The notes below the pieces were generated by a model. The model saw nothing but the letters and a program-made list of their open reading frames with translations. It made no database searches and had not been told where the DNA came from. 64,000 nt of DNA from Paracoccaceae bacterium (GTDB taxonomy: Bacteria; Pseudomonadota; Alphaproteobacteria; Rhodobacterales; Rhodobacteraceae). The stretch spans positions 1,059,604-1,123,603 of the forward strand of contig JAHRYM010000002.1 of assembly GCA_020622085.1 (NCBI GenBank). Reading direction: 5' to 3'. Position 1 is the stretch's first letter, and each line of letters opens with the position of its first letter. Below, piece after piece: positions 20,125-28,639 of the stretch. A program made the position numbers and the translations under genes.

Positions 20125-21206
20125 GGAACACTCCTTTCCGACAGGGCAGAGATACCGCCCGTCTCGGTGACTTCAAACCCTTGTGCTCGTGCACCAAGGC
20201 CGCTGAACAGTGCAAGTTCGGTTCCTGTCATCCAGACATGGGCCGCAATAGCACAGACCTCGTCATAAAGCGCGCAGCGGCGATCCGCGTCCAGATGCGC
20301 CGCGACCTCGTCCAGCAAAAGAACGACAGGCTCACCCCGCAGCGCGCGGGCATTGGCCAGCATCAGCGAAATCAGCAGGGCTTTCTGTTCACCGGTCGAA
20401 CATTCGGCGGCCGCCATACCCTTGGCGGCATAGGTGGCGACCAGATCATCACGGTGGGGGCCGATCAAGGTCCGGCCGGCTGCCATGTCTGCGGATCGTC
20501 CTCGCTGGAAGGCTTCCGCAAGGGCGTCGGCATCCGGATCGCTGCCCACCAACTGCAAGTCCGCAACCGGGAAGGCACCGCTGCCGCCGTCTTGAGCGCT
20601 GTTGATGCGACCCAACGCCTCGCGCCGGTTGCGGCCGATGTCGGCCCCGGCTTCGGCCATCCGCGATTCAAGTGCTGCATACCAGGCCTGATCGCGCACC
20701 TGATCCTTCAGCAGACGGTTCCGTTCACGGATTGCCTTGTCATAGGCAAGCGCCGCTTCGGCATGGCCGGGCACGAAAGAAAGCGTGATCCGGTCCAGGA
20801 ACCGCCGCCGCCCTTCGGCACCCTCGATCCACAGCCGGTCCATGCTGGGAACCAGCCAGATCATCCGCAGAATGCGCCCCAGCATTGCCTGCGGTGCCGC
20901 CTTGGCGTCAATAATTACCTGCCTGGCGCCATCGCCTTCGGCGAAGGTCTCGATCTCATGCCCCGCAGCTACTGCACGGATTTTCCATCCTATTGCATCT
21001 GGCCGCCGGGCCATGTCCTGCGCCAGCGCCCGGCGCAGCCCACGGCCGGGCGACAGCAGCGAGGCGGCTTCAAGAATATTGGTCTTGCCCGCGCCGTTTG
21101 GCCCCCACAGGGCGACCGGCCGCCCATCAAGCGCCAGTTCGGTCCGCCGGTGCGACCGGAACTGAACCAGACCCAGCGCGGAAATCACGCCGGGCGCTGC
21201 GGTCAT
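20121..21206 (-). CDS. recF: DNA replication and repair protein RecF
   Basis: A 361-residue SMC-like ATPase that loads RecA at single-stranded gaps with RecO/RecR. Walker A is GPNGAGKTN near residue 34, the signature motif is STGEQKALLISLMLANA, and Walker B is VVLLLDEVAAHLD. The ATG overlaps the dnaN stop by 4 nt (ATGA), giving translational coupling, and its own stop overlaps the VOC gene. The length matches the family. Confidence 0.96.
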   Translation of the reverse strand: MTAAPGVISALGLVQFRSHRRTELALDGRPVALWGPNGAGKTNILEAASLLSPGRGLRRALAQDMARRPDAIGWKIRAVAAGHEIETFAEGDGARQVIIDAKAAPQAMLGRILRMIWLVPSMDRLWIEGAEGRRRFLDRITLSFVPGHAEAALAYDKAIRERNRLLKDQVRDQAWYAALESRMAEAGADIGRNRREALGRINSAQDGGSGAFPVADLQLVGSDPDADALAEAFQRGRSADMAAGRTLIGPHRDDLVATYAAKGMAAAECSTGEQKALLISLMLANARALRGEPVVLLLDEVAAHLDADRRCALYDEVCAIAAHVWMTGTELALFSGLGARAQGFEVTETGGISALSERSVP

Positions 21207-22321
21207 ACACGCATCGGCATCACGACATAGACTGCCGAAAGATCGCCGCCTTCGCGCATCAATGTCGGTTCATTGGCGGTGTTGAACAGGAAGACCGCAT
21301 TTTCACGATCCACCTGGCTAGCAATTTCCAGCAGGTATTTCGCATTGAAGCCGATTTCCAGCCGCTCGTCTCCGTAGGCCACGGCGAGCTCTTCCTCGGC
21401 CGCACCGCTGTCGGGGGCATTGACCGAAAGCACCAGCCGGTCTTCGTCCATCTGCAACTTCACCGCCCGCGACCGTTCAGAGGACACGGTGGCGACACGG
21501 TCGACCGCCTTGGCAAATTCGGCCGCATCGACCTCAAGCTTGCGGGTGTTTCCGGTAGGAATCACGCGGGTGTAATCGGGGAAGGTGCCGTCGATCACCT
21601 TCGATGTCAGCATGATGGCAGGGGTGGCGAAGCGCACCTTGGTCTCGGATACCGACACGGCAATCTTCGCCTCGTCATCGTCGAGAAGCTTGCGCAACTC
21701 GTTCACCGTCTTGCGCGGAACGATCACGCCGGGCATGCCCTGCGCCCCGTCCGGCAGGTCGGCGTCGATCCGCGCCAGTCGGTGGCCATCGGTCGCCACG
21801 CAGCGCAACACCGGGCCATCCTCGCCCTGTGCCACATGCATGTAGACGCCGTTCAGGTAATAGCGGGTTTCTTCCGTCGAGATCGCGAATTTCGATTTGT
21901 CGAACAGCCGCCGCAGCACCGATGCCGGGGCAGCGAAATTCGCCGCATATTCCGAACTCGCCATCACCGGGAAGTCTTCCTTCGGCAGCGTCGCCAGCGA
22001 GAAGGTCGAACGCCCTGCCTGCACCGTCAGCCGTCCCGAGACCGGATCGGACGTGAGTTGCACGAGTGATCCGTCCGGCAGCTTGCGGACGATTTCGTGC
22101 AGCATCACCGCCGACACGGTCGTTGCACCCGCGCGTTCGACCTGCGCCGGAGCCTTGTCGACCACCTCGATATCCAGGTCGGTGGCCCGGAAGGACGCGA
22201 TATTGCCCTCGGCCTCGATCAGGACGTTGGCCAGAATCGGGATCGTGTTGCGCCGCTCGACGACCGATTGCGCCTGTGCGACCGCCTTCAGCAGGGTCGA
22301 CCGTTCGATGCTGATCTTCAT
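21203..22321 (-). CDS. dnaN: DNA polymerase III subunit beta (sliding clamp)
   Basis: A 372-residue clamp monomer made of three similar domains. It shows the N-terminus MKISIERSTLLKAVAQAQSV, the middle segment VIVPRKTVNELRKLL and the C-terminal end NEPTLMREGGDLSAVYVVMPMRV, which contributes to the hydrophobic pocket that binds polymerase, MutL and DinB. It follows dnaA with an 81-nt gap containing a perfect inverted repeat, and is coupled to recF. Confidence 0.98.
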   Translation of the reverse strand: MKISIERSTLLKAVAQAQSVVERRNTIPILANVLIEAEGNIASFRATDLDIEVVDKAPAQVERAGATTVSAVMLHEIVRKLPDGSLVQLTSDPVSGRLTVQAGRSTFSLATLPKEDFPVMASSEYAANFAAPASVLRRLFDKSKFAISTEETRYYLNGVYMHVAQGEDGPVLRCVATDGHRLARIDADLPDGAQGMPGVIVPRKTVNELRKLLDDDEAKIAVSVSETKVRFATPAIMLTSKVIDGTFPDYTRVIPTGNTRKLEVDAAEFAKAVDRVATVSSERSRAVKLQMDEDRLVLSVNAPDSGAAEEELAVAYGDERLEIGFNAKYLLEIASQVDRENAVFLFNTANEPTLMREGGDLSAVYVVMPMRV

Positions 22322-22356
22322 TCCCGTATCCTCGTCATGGCCCGAACCCGCCGGGA

Positions 22357-22379
22357 GCGGAAAGTTAGCAACTTTCCGC
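22357..22379. repeat. Perfect 10-bp inverted repeat between dnaA and dnaN
   Basis: Arms GCGGAAAGTT (22357-22366) and AACTTTCCGC (22370-22379) are separated by a 3-nt loop, 36 nt upstream of the dnaN ATG and 24 nt past the dnaA stop. There is no T-run on either side, so a classic terminator is unlikely. It could be an mRNA processing or stabilising hairpin, or a dimeric operator controlling dnaN. Confidence 0.6.
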
Positions 22380-22402
22380 GCAGGCTCAAGGTTTATCCGC
22401 CC

Positions 22403-23779
22403 TTACGCCTCCAGAAGACGGCGAAGCAGGTCCAGATCCTCACGCAACTGGCTGTCGCTACCCCTGAGCTCCTCCACCTTGCGGATACCGTGCATGATGG
22501 TCGTGTGATCGCGCCCGCCAAAGCGGCGGCCGATTTCCGGCAGGCTGCGCGTGGTCATGTGCTTGGACAGATACATCGCCACCTGCCGCGGCCGGGCAAT
22601 CGTGCGCACGCGCTTGGGCCCGATCATGTCCGCCAGACGGATGTTGTAATGTTCGGCGACCTTGCGCTGGATCTCCTCGATCGTGACCTTGCGATCCGAT
22701 GCACGCAGGATGTCGGCCAAGCAATCCTGCGCCAGATCCAGCGTGATTTCGCGGCCAACCAGGCTTGCGAAGGCGAAAAGCCGGGTCAGCGCGCCTTCGA
22801 GAACGCGCACGTTCGTCGTGATGCGATGCGCCAGGAATTCCAGCACGCCATTTGACAGCGTCAGGCCTGGATACTGCTGGCGATACATCTCGGCCTTTTG
22901 CTGGAGGATTCCCAGCCGCAATTCGTAATCCGTCGGGTGCAGGTCCACGACCAGACCGCATTGCAGGCGGCTCTTGATCCGTTCCTCCAGATCCTTGATC
23001 TCGCCCGGCGCGCGGTCGGCCGAAATGATGATCTGCTTGTTCTGGTCGACCAGCGCGTTGAATGTATGGAAGAATTCTTCCTGGGTGCTGTCCTTGCCGG
23101 CGATGAACTGCACGTCATCGACCATCAGCACATCGACCGAACGGAACAATTCCTTGAAATCCATGATCTGCTTTTCACGCAGCGCCTGGATGAAGCGATA
23201 CATGAACTGCTCGGCCGACAGATAAAGCACCCGCAACTCGGGCTGTCGCGCCTGGAGTTCATGCGCGATTGCGTGCATCAGATGGGTCTTGCCCAAGCCC
23301 ACGCCGCCGTAAAGAAACAGCGGATTGAAGGTGACGGGTCCGCCTTCGGCAACGCGCCGGGCCGCCGCATGGGCCAGTTCGTTCGGCTTGCCCACAACGA
23401 AACTGTCGAAGGTGAAACGGGCATCAAGCGGCGCTGCGGGCAGGTCGGCATCATCGGAGCGTGCCACCGCCTTCGCGCGGTGGCTGCGCGTCATCTTCTC
23501 GATCGGCACGGGTTTTGGTTCGGGTGCCAATTGCGCCGGGGCCGAGACCATGAATTCCACCCGATCCACCTCGACCCCGCGGCGGATCAGCTGCTGACGG
23601 ATCTGTTCACCATAATTGCGCGACACCCAGTCGCGCATGAAATTCGTGGGAACATCAAAGCGGGCGATTCCGTCTGACAGATCTTTCAGGCGCAGCGGCT
23701 CGATCCAGGTAAGGTAGTTGTTCCGCCCGATTGTCTTTTGAAGTGCATTGCAGACCTGTCCCCAAGTATCTTTGGTCAT
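22403..23779 (-). CDS. dnaA: Chromosomal replication initiator protein DnaA
   Basis: A 458-residue AAA+ initiator. The start at 23779 gives the typical DnaA N-terminus MTKDTWGQVCNAL; the longer frame upstream is not DnaA-like. Domain I covers residues about 1-85, followed by a Pro-rich linker. Domain III has the Walker A GGVGLGKTHLMHAI and Walker B VLMVDDVQFIAGK. The C-terminal domain IV shows the DnaA-box-binding signature GGRDHTTIMHGIRKVE. It stands alone upstream of dnaN and downstream of rpsT, with a 486-nt gap in front. Confidence 0.98.
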   Translation of the reverse strand: MTKDTWGQVCNALQKTIGRNNYLTWIEPLRLKDLSDGIARFDVPTNFMRDWVSRNYGEQIRQQLIRRGVEVDRVEFMVSAPAQLAPEPKPVPIEKMTRSHRAKAVARSDDADLPAAPLDARFTFDSFVVGKPNELAHAAARRVAEGGPVTFNPLFLYGGVGLGKTHLMHAIAHELQARQPELRVLYLSAEQFMYRFIQALREKQIMDFKELFRSVDVLMVDDVQFIAGKDSTQEEFFHTFNALVDQNKQIIISADRAPGEIKDLEERIKSRLQCGLVVDLHPTDYELRLGILQQKAEMYRQQYPGLTLSNGVLEFLAHRITTNVRVLEGALTRLFAFASLVGREITLDLAQDCLADILRASDRKVTIEEIQRKVAEHYNIRLADMIGPKRVRTIARPRQVAMYLSKHMTTRSLPEIGRRFGGRDHTTIMHGIRKVEELRGSDSQLREDLDLLRRLLEA

Positions 23780-24211
23780 TACGTTGCCTACGTCTTTCCG
23801 TACCTGCGTAGGGCGGTTGATCCGCCCACACCTTTGCGGCGACGCCATCGTTCTTGAACTTGGCCCGTGTGTGGGACCAAGCGGGGGGCAGGGCCAAGGC
23901 CAACGAAAAACACCGGCGCGAAAAACTCGCCGGTCGATTTGCGTTTCAGGCGCGCCCGAGAGACAGACGCGCCAGAACAGGCATGGATGCGCGGGTAGCA
24001 GCCCCCGCATCCCGGTCGGGGCCCGGCAAAAGCAGCTTTGCCCGGCCTTCCGTGCCACATGTCCCCCCAGGACAATGTGAATCGCACCGTGACGCTAGCC
24101 TGTGCGTTCAAGCTGCCGCAACTGATCTTCGTGCTTGACGGGTCTTTTGCGCAACCGAATCCGGCGCCTGTGCAAAGAAACCACAATCGCCGCAAAAACG
24201 TGACAAAACGC
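23780..24211 (-). other. Long dnaA leader/intergenic region with hairpins, no gene seen
   Basis: This gap between dnaA and the rpsT terminator shows no convincing coding frame. I see a 6-bp hairpin GGGCGG/CCGCCC (23811-23827) close to the dnaA ATG and a terminator-like hairpin at 23904-23934. I looked for a cluster of DnaA boxes (TTATNCACA) that would mark oriC and found none close to consensus; only degenerate matches such as TGTGAATCG and TGTGCAAAG occur. The dnaA promoter could not be fixed. Confidence 0.5.
23904..23934 (-). terminator. Terminator-like hairpin in the dnaA leader
   Basis: On the minus strand ACCGGCG (23928-23934) pairs with CGCCGGT (23912-23918) around a 9-nt loop, followed at once by GTTTTTCG (23904-23911). 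It lies 125-155 nt upstream of dnaA and beyond the rpsT terminator, so it may be a second terminator or an attenuator for a long dnaA transcript. Confidence 0.45.
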
Positions 24212-24237
24212 AAAAGGCGCGGCCTTTCGGCTGCGCC
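24212..24237 (-). terminator. Rho-independent terminator of rpsT
   Basis: On the minus strand GGCGCAGCC, a GAAA tetraloop and GGCCGCGCC form a 9-bp stem with one A-C mismatch, followed by TTTTGCGTTTTG. It is 28 nt downstream of the rpsT stop. Confidence 0.8.
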
Positions 24238-24265
24238 CTTCAAGCTATTGGTTTCGTTCAGGAAA

Positions 24266-24538
24266 TCAGGCGACCGCGGTCAGCGATTTGACGCGGGCCG
24301 ACAGGCGCGACATCTTGCGCGCGACGGTGTTCTTGTGAAGCACACCCTTGGTCACGCCGCGGGCCAGTTCAGGCTGGGCAGCGCGAAGCGCTTCGGTCGC
24401 GGCTTCCTGATTGCCCGAGGCAAGCGCTTCCTCGACCTTGCGGAGGAAAGTGCGGATGCGCGAGCGACGCGCCTTGTTGACGGCATAACGACGCTCGTTC
24501 TGGCGTGCGCGCTTTTCGGACTGGGGCGTATTGGCCAT
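24266..24538 (-). CDS. rpsT: 30S ribosomal protein S20
   Basis: A 90-residue, very basic, helical primary 16S rRNA-binding protein. It begins [17 protein letters not shown] and carries the family core [14 protein letters not shown] and [19 protein letters not shown]. It is monocistronic, with its own promoter overlapping the end of mutM and a clear terminator. Placement next to dnaA is usual for this group. Confidence 0.97.
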   Translation of the reverse strand: MANTPQSEKRARQNERRYAVNKARRSRIRTFLRKVEEALASGNQEAATEALRAAQPELARGVTKGVLHKNTVARKMSRLSARVKSLTAVA

Positions 24539-24580
24539 GTGTCGGGTTCCGATCAGGATACGGGTAAATCTGAAGCCGCG

Positions 24581-24609
24581 CTTCTAGGCCCGAGTCGGAC
24601 CAAAGTCAA
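24581..24609 (-). promoter_or_regulatory. Sigma-70-type promoter of rpsT
   Basis: On the minus strand TTGACT (24604-24609) and TAGAAG (24581-24586) are spaced by 17 nt, about 43 nt before the rpsT ATG. The -35 box overlaps the mutM stop codon, so rpsT is transcribed independently although it lies in the same direction. Confidence 0.6.
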
Positions 24610-25511
24610 CCGGCCGTTGCCAAGAAATTCGGCGAAACCATGTGCTGCTGCGGCTGGCAGAGCGGGCAGAAGAACGACGACCGGCCAGACTGGACGATGC
24701 GTTCGATGAGACCTGCGCAACCGGGCTGCAAGCAATGCCCGCCTTCGCGGTCATAGACGCGGAAGGCGTGCTGGAAATAGCCCAGATCACCATCAGCCTT
24801 CCGATAGTCCCGCAGCGACGATCCCCCGGCGGCAATCGCTTCCATAAGCACGGTGCGGATCAGGGGAACCAGCGCCGCGACCGAGTCCGGCCCCAGCGAA
24901 GCCACCGGGGTTTCGGGATGAAGCCCGGCCCGATGCAGAACCTCGCAGACATAGATGTTACCAAGGCCCGCCACGATTCGCTGGTCCAGAAGGGCGGATT
25001 TCACCGAGACCTTACGGCCCTGTAGCCGGCCCACAAGATAGCCTTCGTTGAAATCATTTCCGAAAGGTTCCGGCCCGAGGTTGCGCAGCAGCCAATGATT
25101 CGTCTCGGCCACTGTCGAAAACAGGTCCATGCTGCCAAAACGCCGCGCGTCATTGAATGTGACGCGCGCCCCGTTATCCAGCCCGAACACCACATGATCA
25201 TGCTTCTGCGGGGCCGGGTGATCATGGTGGAACTTGCCGGGCGCGACTGGACCCGCGCCGCCGGAAACCAGCATCCGTCCTGACATGCCCAGGTGAATCA
25301 GAAGCGTTTCGTCTGACGAGAGATCCGCGAGAATGTATTTGGACCGGCGCCGCATTCGTTCAATTCGAACCCCGGTCAGCCGCGCCGCCATGGCCTCGGG
25401 AAACGGAAATCTCAGGTCGGGCCGCCGCACGTCGGCAGCAAGGATCCGCGCACCCTCCATCACCGGGGCCAGACCGCGCCTGACAGTTTCGACTTCGGGC
25501 AGTTCGGGCAT
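24606..25511 (-). CDS. mutM: Formamidopyrimidine-DNA glycosylase (MutM/Fpg)
   Basis: A 301-residue base-excision repair enzyme that removes 8-oxoguanine and formamidopyrimidines and cleaves abasic sites. The start at 25511 gives the required N-terminus MPELPEVE with Pro2 (catalytic after Met removal) and Glu3. The central helix-two-turn-helix contains [15 protein letters not shown], and the C-terminal zinc finger has two Cys pairs (CLQPGC and CPLC, spaced by about 17 residues). A longer in-frame start reaching into ubiE is rejected. It is divergent from ubiE across 108 nt. Confidence 0.97.
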   Translation of the reverse strand: MPELPEVETVRRGLAPVMEGARILAADVRRPDLRFPFPEAMAARLTGVRIERMRRRSKYILADLSSDETLLIHLGMSGRMLVSGGAGPVAPGKFHHDHPAPQKHDHVVFGLDNGARVTFNDARRFGSMDLFSTVAETNHWLLRNLGPEPFGNDFNEGYLVGRLQGRKVSVKSALLDQRIVAGLGNIYVCEVLHRAGLHPETPVASLGPDSVAALVPLIRTVLMEAIAAGGSSLRDYRKADGDLGYFQHAFRVYDREGGHCLQPGCAGLIERIVQSGRSSFFCPLCQPQQHMVSPNFLATAG

Positions 25512-25619
25512 GGTGGTCCCTGTCACAGGCGTCTTGTTCTGGCGGGCGGGACAGGCCGCATTGTCTCTGCCCCCCACCCGCATATATGAAGGCAGCACCA
25601 ACCGGATCGGCAAGGCCCC

Positions 25620-26414
25620 ATGACACAGTCCACGCCCAAGACCCCGCCGCAGATGCCGCAGCCCGACGCTTCGAGCGACCGCACGACCCATTTCGGCTTC
25701 CAGACGGTCGCCGAGGGTGAAAAGGCCGGGCTGGTGCACGGCGTCTTCACCCGTGTGGCCAACCGCTATGACATCATGAATGACCTGATGTCGGTAGGTA
25801 TCCATCGGCTCTGGAAGGATGCGATGATGGACTGGCTGGCGCCGCGCCCGGGGCAAAGGCTGCTGGATGTGGCTGGCGGCACCGGTGATATCGCCTTCCG
25901 GTTTCTCAAGCGGGCAAGGGCGGCGACAGCAACGGTTCTCGACATGACGGAATCGATGCTGGTCGAGGGGCGCAAACGGGCCGATGCCGAAGACATGGCC
26001 GACAGGCTGGGCTGGATCGTTGGCGATGCGATGGCGCTGCCTTTCCCCGATCACAGCTTCGATGTCTATACGATCAGCTTCGGCATCCGGAACGTGACGC
26101 GGATTCCCGACGCGCTGGCCGAAGCCTACCGGGTGCTGCGCCCCGGCGGGCGGCTGATGGTGCTGGAATTCAGCCATATCCCCAGCCCGGCGCTGCAATG
26201 GGCCTATGACCGCTATTCCTTCAACGTGATTCCGGTGATGGGTCAGATCGTCGCAAACGACCGTGACAGCTATCAGTATCTGGTTGAATCGATCCGCAAG
26301 TTTCCCAATCAGGACGCGTTTGCCGACATGATCCGTGCAGCGGGTTTCGGTCAGGTGAAATACCGCAACCTGTCACTGGGAATTGCGGCGCTGCATTCGG
26401 GATGGAAACTCTAG
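25620..26414 (+). CDS. ubiE: Demethylmenaquinone/2-polyprenyl benzoquinol methyltransferase
   Basis: A 264-residue class I SAM-dependent C-methyltransferase of ubiquinone synthesis. It shows THFGF..V...[30 protein letters not shown], the SAM motif [15 protein letters not shown] and the family signature [20 protein letters not shown]. The N-terminus is about 15 residues longer than in E. coli and Pro/Gln-rich. It is immediately followed by ubiB with no spacer, so the two form an operon. Confidence 0.96.
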   Translation: MTQSTPKTPPQMPQPDASSDRTTHFGFQTVAEGEKAGLVHGVFTRVANRYDIMNDLMSVGIHRLWKDAMMDWLAPRPGQRLLDVAGGTGDIAFRFLKRARAATATVLDMTESMLVEGRKRADAEDMADRLGWIVGDAMALPFPDHSFDVYTISFGIRNVTRIPDALAEAYRVLRPGGRLMVLEFSHIPSPALQWAYDRYSFNVIPVMGQIVANDRDSYQYLVESIRKFPNQDAFADMIRAAGFGQVKYRNLSLGIAALHSGWKL

Positions 26415-27947
26415 GTGCGCGGGCCTCACAATATCTGGCGACTGGTCCGCACCGGTGCGACCTTTGAACGCACGGGCGCCATGGGTGTCGCGCTTGCGGC
26501 CATGGAGGCGCCAAAGGCGCTTCGCGTCGTGGCGCGGATCATCGGCGTGCCGTTTGCATGGCTGGGTTATCGTGGTGATCCGGCCCTGCCACCGGTGACG
26601 CGGGCCATCACTGCACTTGGCCCCGCCTACATCAAGTTCGGGCAGATCCTGTCGACGCGCCCGGATGTGGTTGGCGCAGAGCTGTCCGAGCAGTTGCGGA
26701 TGCTGCAGGACAACCTGCCGCCGTTTTCCGGCGAGGTTGCCAAGGAGATCATCGCAGCCGAACTGGGATGCAGTGCCGATTCCCTGTTTCTGGAGTTTTC
26801 GGAACCTGTAGCGGCTGCTTCCATCGCGCAGGTTCACCGGGCGCGGGTGGCGGCAACCGGGAAGGAGGTCGCGGTCAAGGTCTTGCGCCCCGGGATCGAA
26901 CGTGCCTTCCAGCGCGACATCGACGCCTTCCATTTTGCGGCGGACATGATCCAGGCCTTGTCTCCCGCCTCGCGCAGGCTGCGGCCCACGGAGGTCGTGG
27001 GCCATTTCGAATCCGTGGTTGCCGGAGAGCTTGACCTGCGGCTCGAAGCGGCCGCCGCTTCGGAATTCGCCGCGACGACCAAGGGCGATGCCGGGTTCCG
27101 CGTGCCGGAAATCGAATGGGCGCTGACCTCGCGGCGCGTGATGACGCTTGATTGGGCCGAGGGCATTCCGCTGGGCGATGTCGCCGCACTCAAGGCGGCG
27201 GGGCATGACACGACCAGGATCGGCGAACGCGTGATCCAGCTTTTCCTGAGCCATGCGTTGCGCGACGGATATTTTCACGGCGACATGCACCAGGGGAATC
27301 TGAAGGTGGCCGCGAACGGTGACCTGATCGCCTATGATTTCGGGATCATGGGTGCGATCGACGTCTATACCCGTCGCGTCTATGCCGAAATCCTGATGGG
27401 CTTCATCCAGCGTGACTATCGCCGCGTGGCCGAGGTGCATTTCGAGGCCGGTTATGTTCCGCGCGACCGCGATATCGACGAATTCGCCCGCGCGCTGCGT
27501 GCCGTGGGCGAACCGATCTTTGGAATGGATGCCAGTCGGATCTCGATGGCGCGCCTGCTTGCCTATCTCTTCGAGGTGACCGAGCGCTTCGGGATGCAGA
27601 CGCGCACCGAGCTGATCTTGCTGCAAAGGACGATGGTCGTGGTCGAAGGCGTGGCGCGTTCCCTCGATCCGCACCTCAATATCTGGCATGCCGCCCGGCC
27701 CGTGGTCGAAACCTATATCCGCCGCAACCTTGGACCGCGAGCCATGGCGCAGGATCTGGTGAAGACCCTGCGCGTGCTGGGCCATTTCGGGCCGAAACTG
27801 CCCGAGCTGGTCGAATCGGCGCTGATCCGTCAGTCCGAGCCGCTGCGGGGCCTCCCCGCACGCCGCGCCCGGCCCGAACTTGTGCTCGGTGCGGTGCTGG
27901 GGGCGGGCCTGACCATCCTTGCTGTCCTGCTGGCGAAACTGGTCTGA
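26415..27947 (+). CDS. ubiB: Ubiquinone biosynthesis atypical kinase/ATPase UbiB
   Basis: A 510-residue membrane-associated ABC1/ADCK-family protein needed for early hydroxylation steps and for organisation of ubiquinone synthesis. It starts with GTG directly after the ubiE stop. Visible features are the KxGQ-type motif YIKFGQILSTRPD, A.ASIAQVHRA in place of a glycine-rich loop, the catalytic-loop-like YFHGDMHQGN, the metal motif YDFGIMG, and a C-terminal hydrophobic pair of segments (residues about 485-508) for membrane attachment. It ends flush against the convergent flgD gene. Confidence 0.94.
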   Translation: MRGPHNIWRLVRTGATFERTGAMGVALAAMEAPKALRVVARIIGVPFAWLGYRGDPALPPVTRAITALGPAYIKFGQILSTRPDVVGAELSEQLRMLQDNLPPFSGEVAKEIIAAELGCSADSLFLEFSEPVAAASIAQVHRARVAATGKEVAVKVLRPGIERAFQRDIDAFHFAADMIQALSPASRRLRPTEVVGHFESVVAGELDLRLEAAAASEFAATTKGDAGFRVPEIEWALTSRRVMTLDWAEGIPLGDVAALKAAGHDTTRIGERVIQLFLSHALRDGYFHGDMHQGNLKVAANGDLIAYDFGIMGAIDVYTRRVYAEILMGFIQRDYRRVAEVHFEAGYVPRDRDIDEFARALRAVGEPIFGMDASRISMARLLAYLFEVTERFGMQTRTELILLQRTMVVVEGVARSLDPHLNIWHAARPVVETYIRRNLGPRAMAQDLVKTLRVLGHFGPKLPELVESALIRQSEPLRGLPARRARPELVLGAVLGAGLTILAVLLAKLV

Positions 27948-28628
27948 TCACTGCGGTATCTGGCCCGCATAGGCGCGAAGCGCATTAATGTCCGCAGGCC
28001 TCACTTCCGACCCGCCCTCAAGCACCAGCCGCGCACCGGCGGCACCGCCGCGCACCTCGGTCACCCGGGCATAGGCGGCAACCATTTCCGCGCCAAGCAC
28101 ATCATCGCCCTTCAGGCTTTCGAGGCTGAAACTGTAAAGCCCTTGCGGCAGGAACTGTCCATTGCCGTCCGTGCCATCCCAGACCACCTGCCCCGACCCC
28201 GGTGCAACCACCAGGCGCGCGGCCTCCCGGTTATGCGCATCCCGAACCACAAGGGTGCCCCGGTCGGCGCCGGGTTTCAGGACCGGATCCAGCGTGACGG
28301 GCTGGCCATAGAAGGCAACAGGCGCGGTTACCTGAGCTTCCATTCCTACCCAGCCGGCATACTGGGCAATCCCGTTGCCACCCATCTGTGAAGCCAGCGA
28401 TTCAAGCAGCTGATTGGTGCGAACCTGCTGTTCCACTCCGGAAAACGTCGCCAACTGCACCGCGTAATCCGACGATTCGATCGGATTCATCGGATCCTGA
28501 TTCTGCATCTGCGTCGTCAGCATCTTGAGAAAGGTCGTGAAGTCACTCGTCAGGACACCGGGCTTTGGCGGCGAGGACGCCGAAGCAGAAGTGGCGGCCA
28601 CAGCATTCTGGATCGATGAAACAGCCAT
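27948..28628 (-). CDS. flgD: Flagellar hook capping protein FlgD
   Basis: A 226-residue scaffold for hook assembly, exported by the flagellar type III system. The N-terminal region has FTTFLKMLTTQMQNQDPMNPIESSDYAVQLATFSGVEQQ-like family sequence (here split for brevity: LTTQMQNQDPMNP and FSGVEQQ). The C-terminal part contains the FlgD Ig/tudor-like segment (VWDGTDGNGQFLPQGLY). AAGGAAC precedes the ATG. It lies 11 nt after the fliK-like gene in a two-gene operon divergent from the rod-binding/flgN/flagellin genes. Confidence 0.93.
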   Translation of the reverse strand: MAVSSIQNAVAATSASASSPPKPGVLTSDFTTFLKMLTTQMQNQDPMNPIESSDYAVQLATFSGVEQQVRTNQLLESLASQMGGNGIAQYAGWVGMEAQVTAPVAFYGQPVTLDPVLKPGADRGTLVVRDAHNREAARLVVAPGSGQVVWDGTDGNGQFLPQGLYSFSLESLKGDDVLGAEMVAAYARVTEVRGGAAGARLVLEGGSEVRPADINALRAYAGQIPQ

Positions 28629-28639
28629 GAAAAAGTTCC

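Noticed and set aside
23780..24265. oriC between dnaA and rpsT
   Set aside because: Checked by eye for TTATNCACA clusters and AT-rich unwinding repeats; none close to consensus, so not annotated.
25512..26198. Long N-terminal extension of mutM
   Set aside because: MutM needs Pro2 and Glu3 at its mature N-terminus, so the start must be at 25511.
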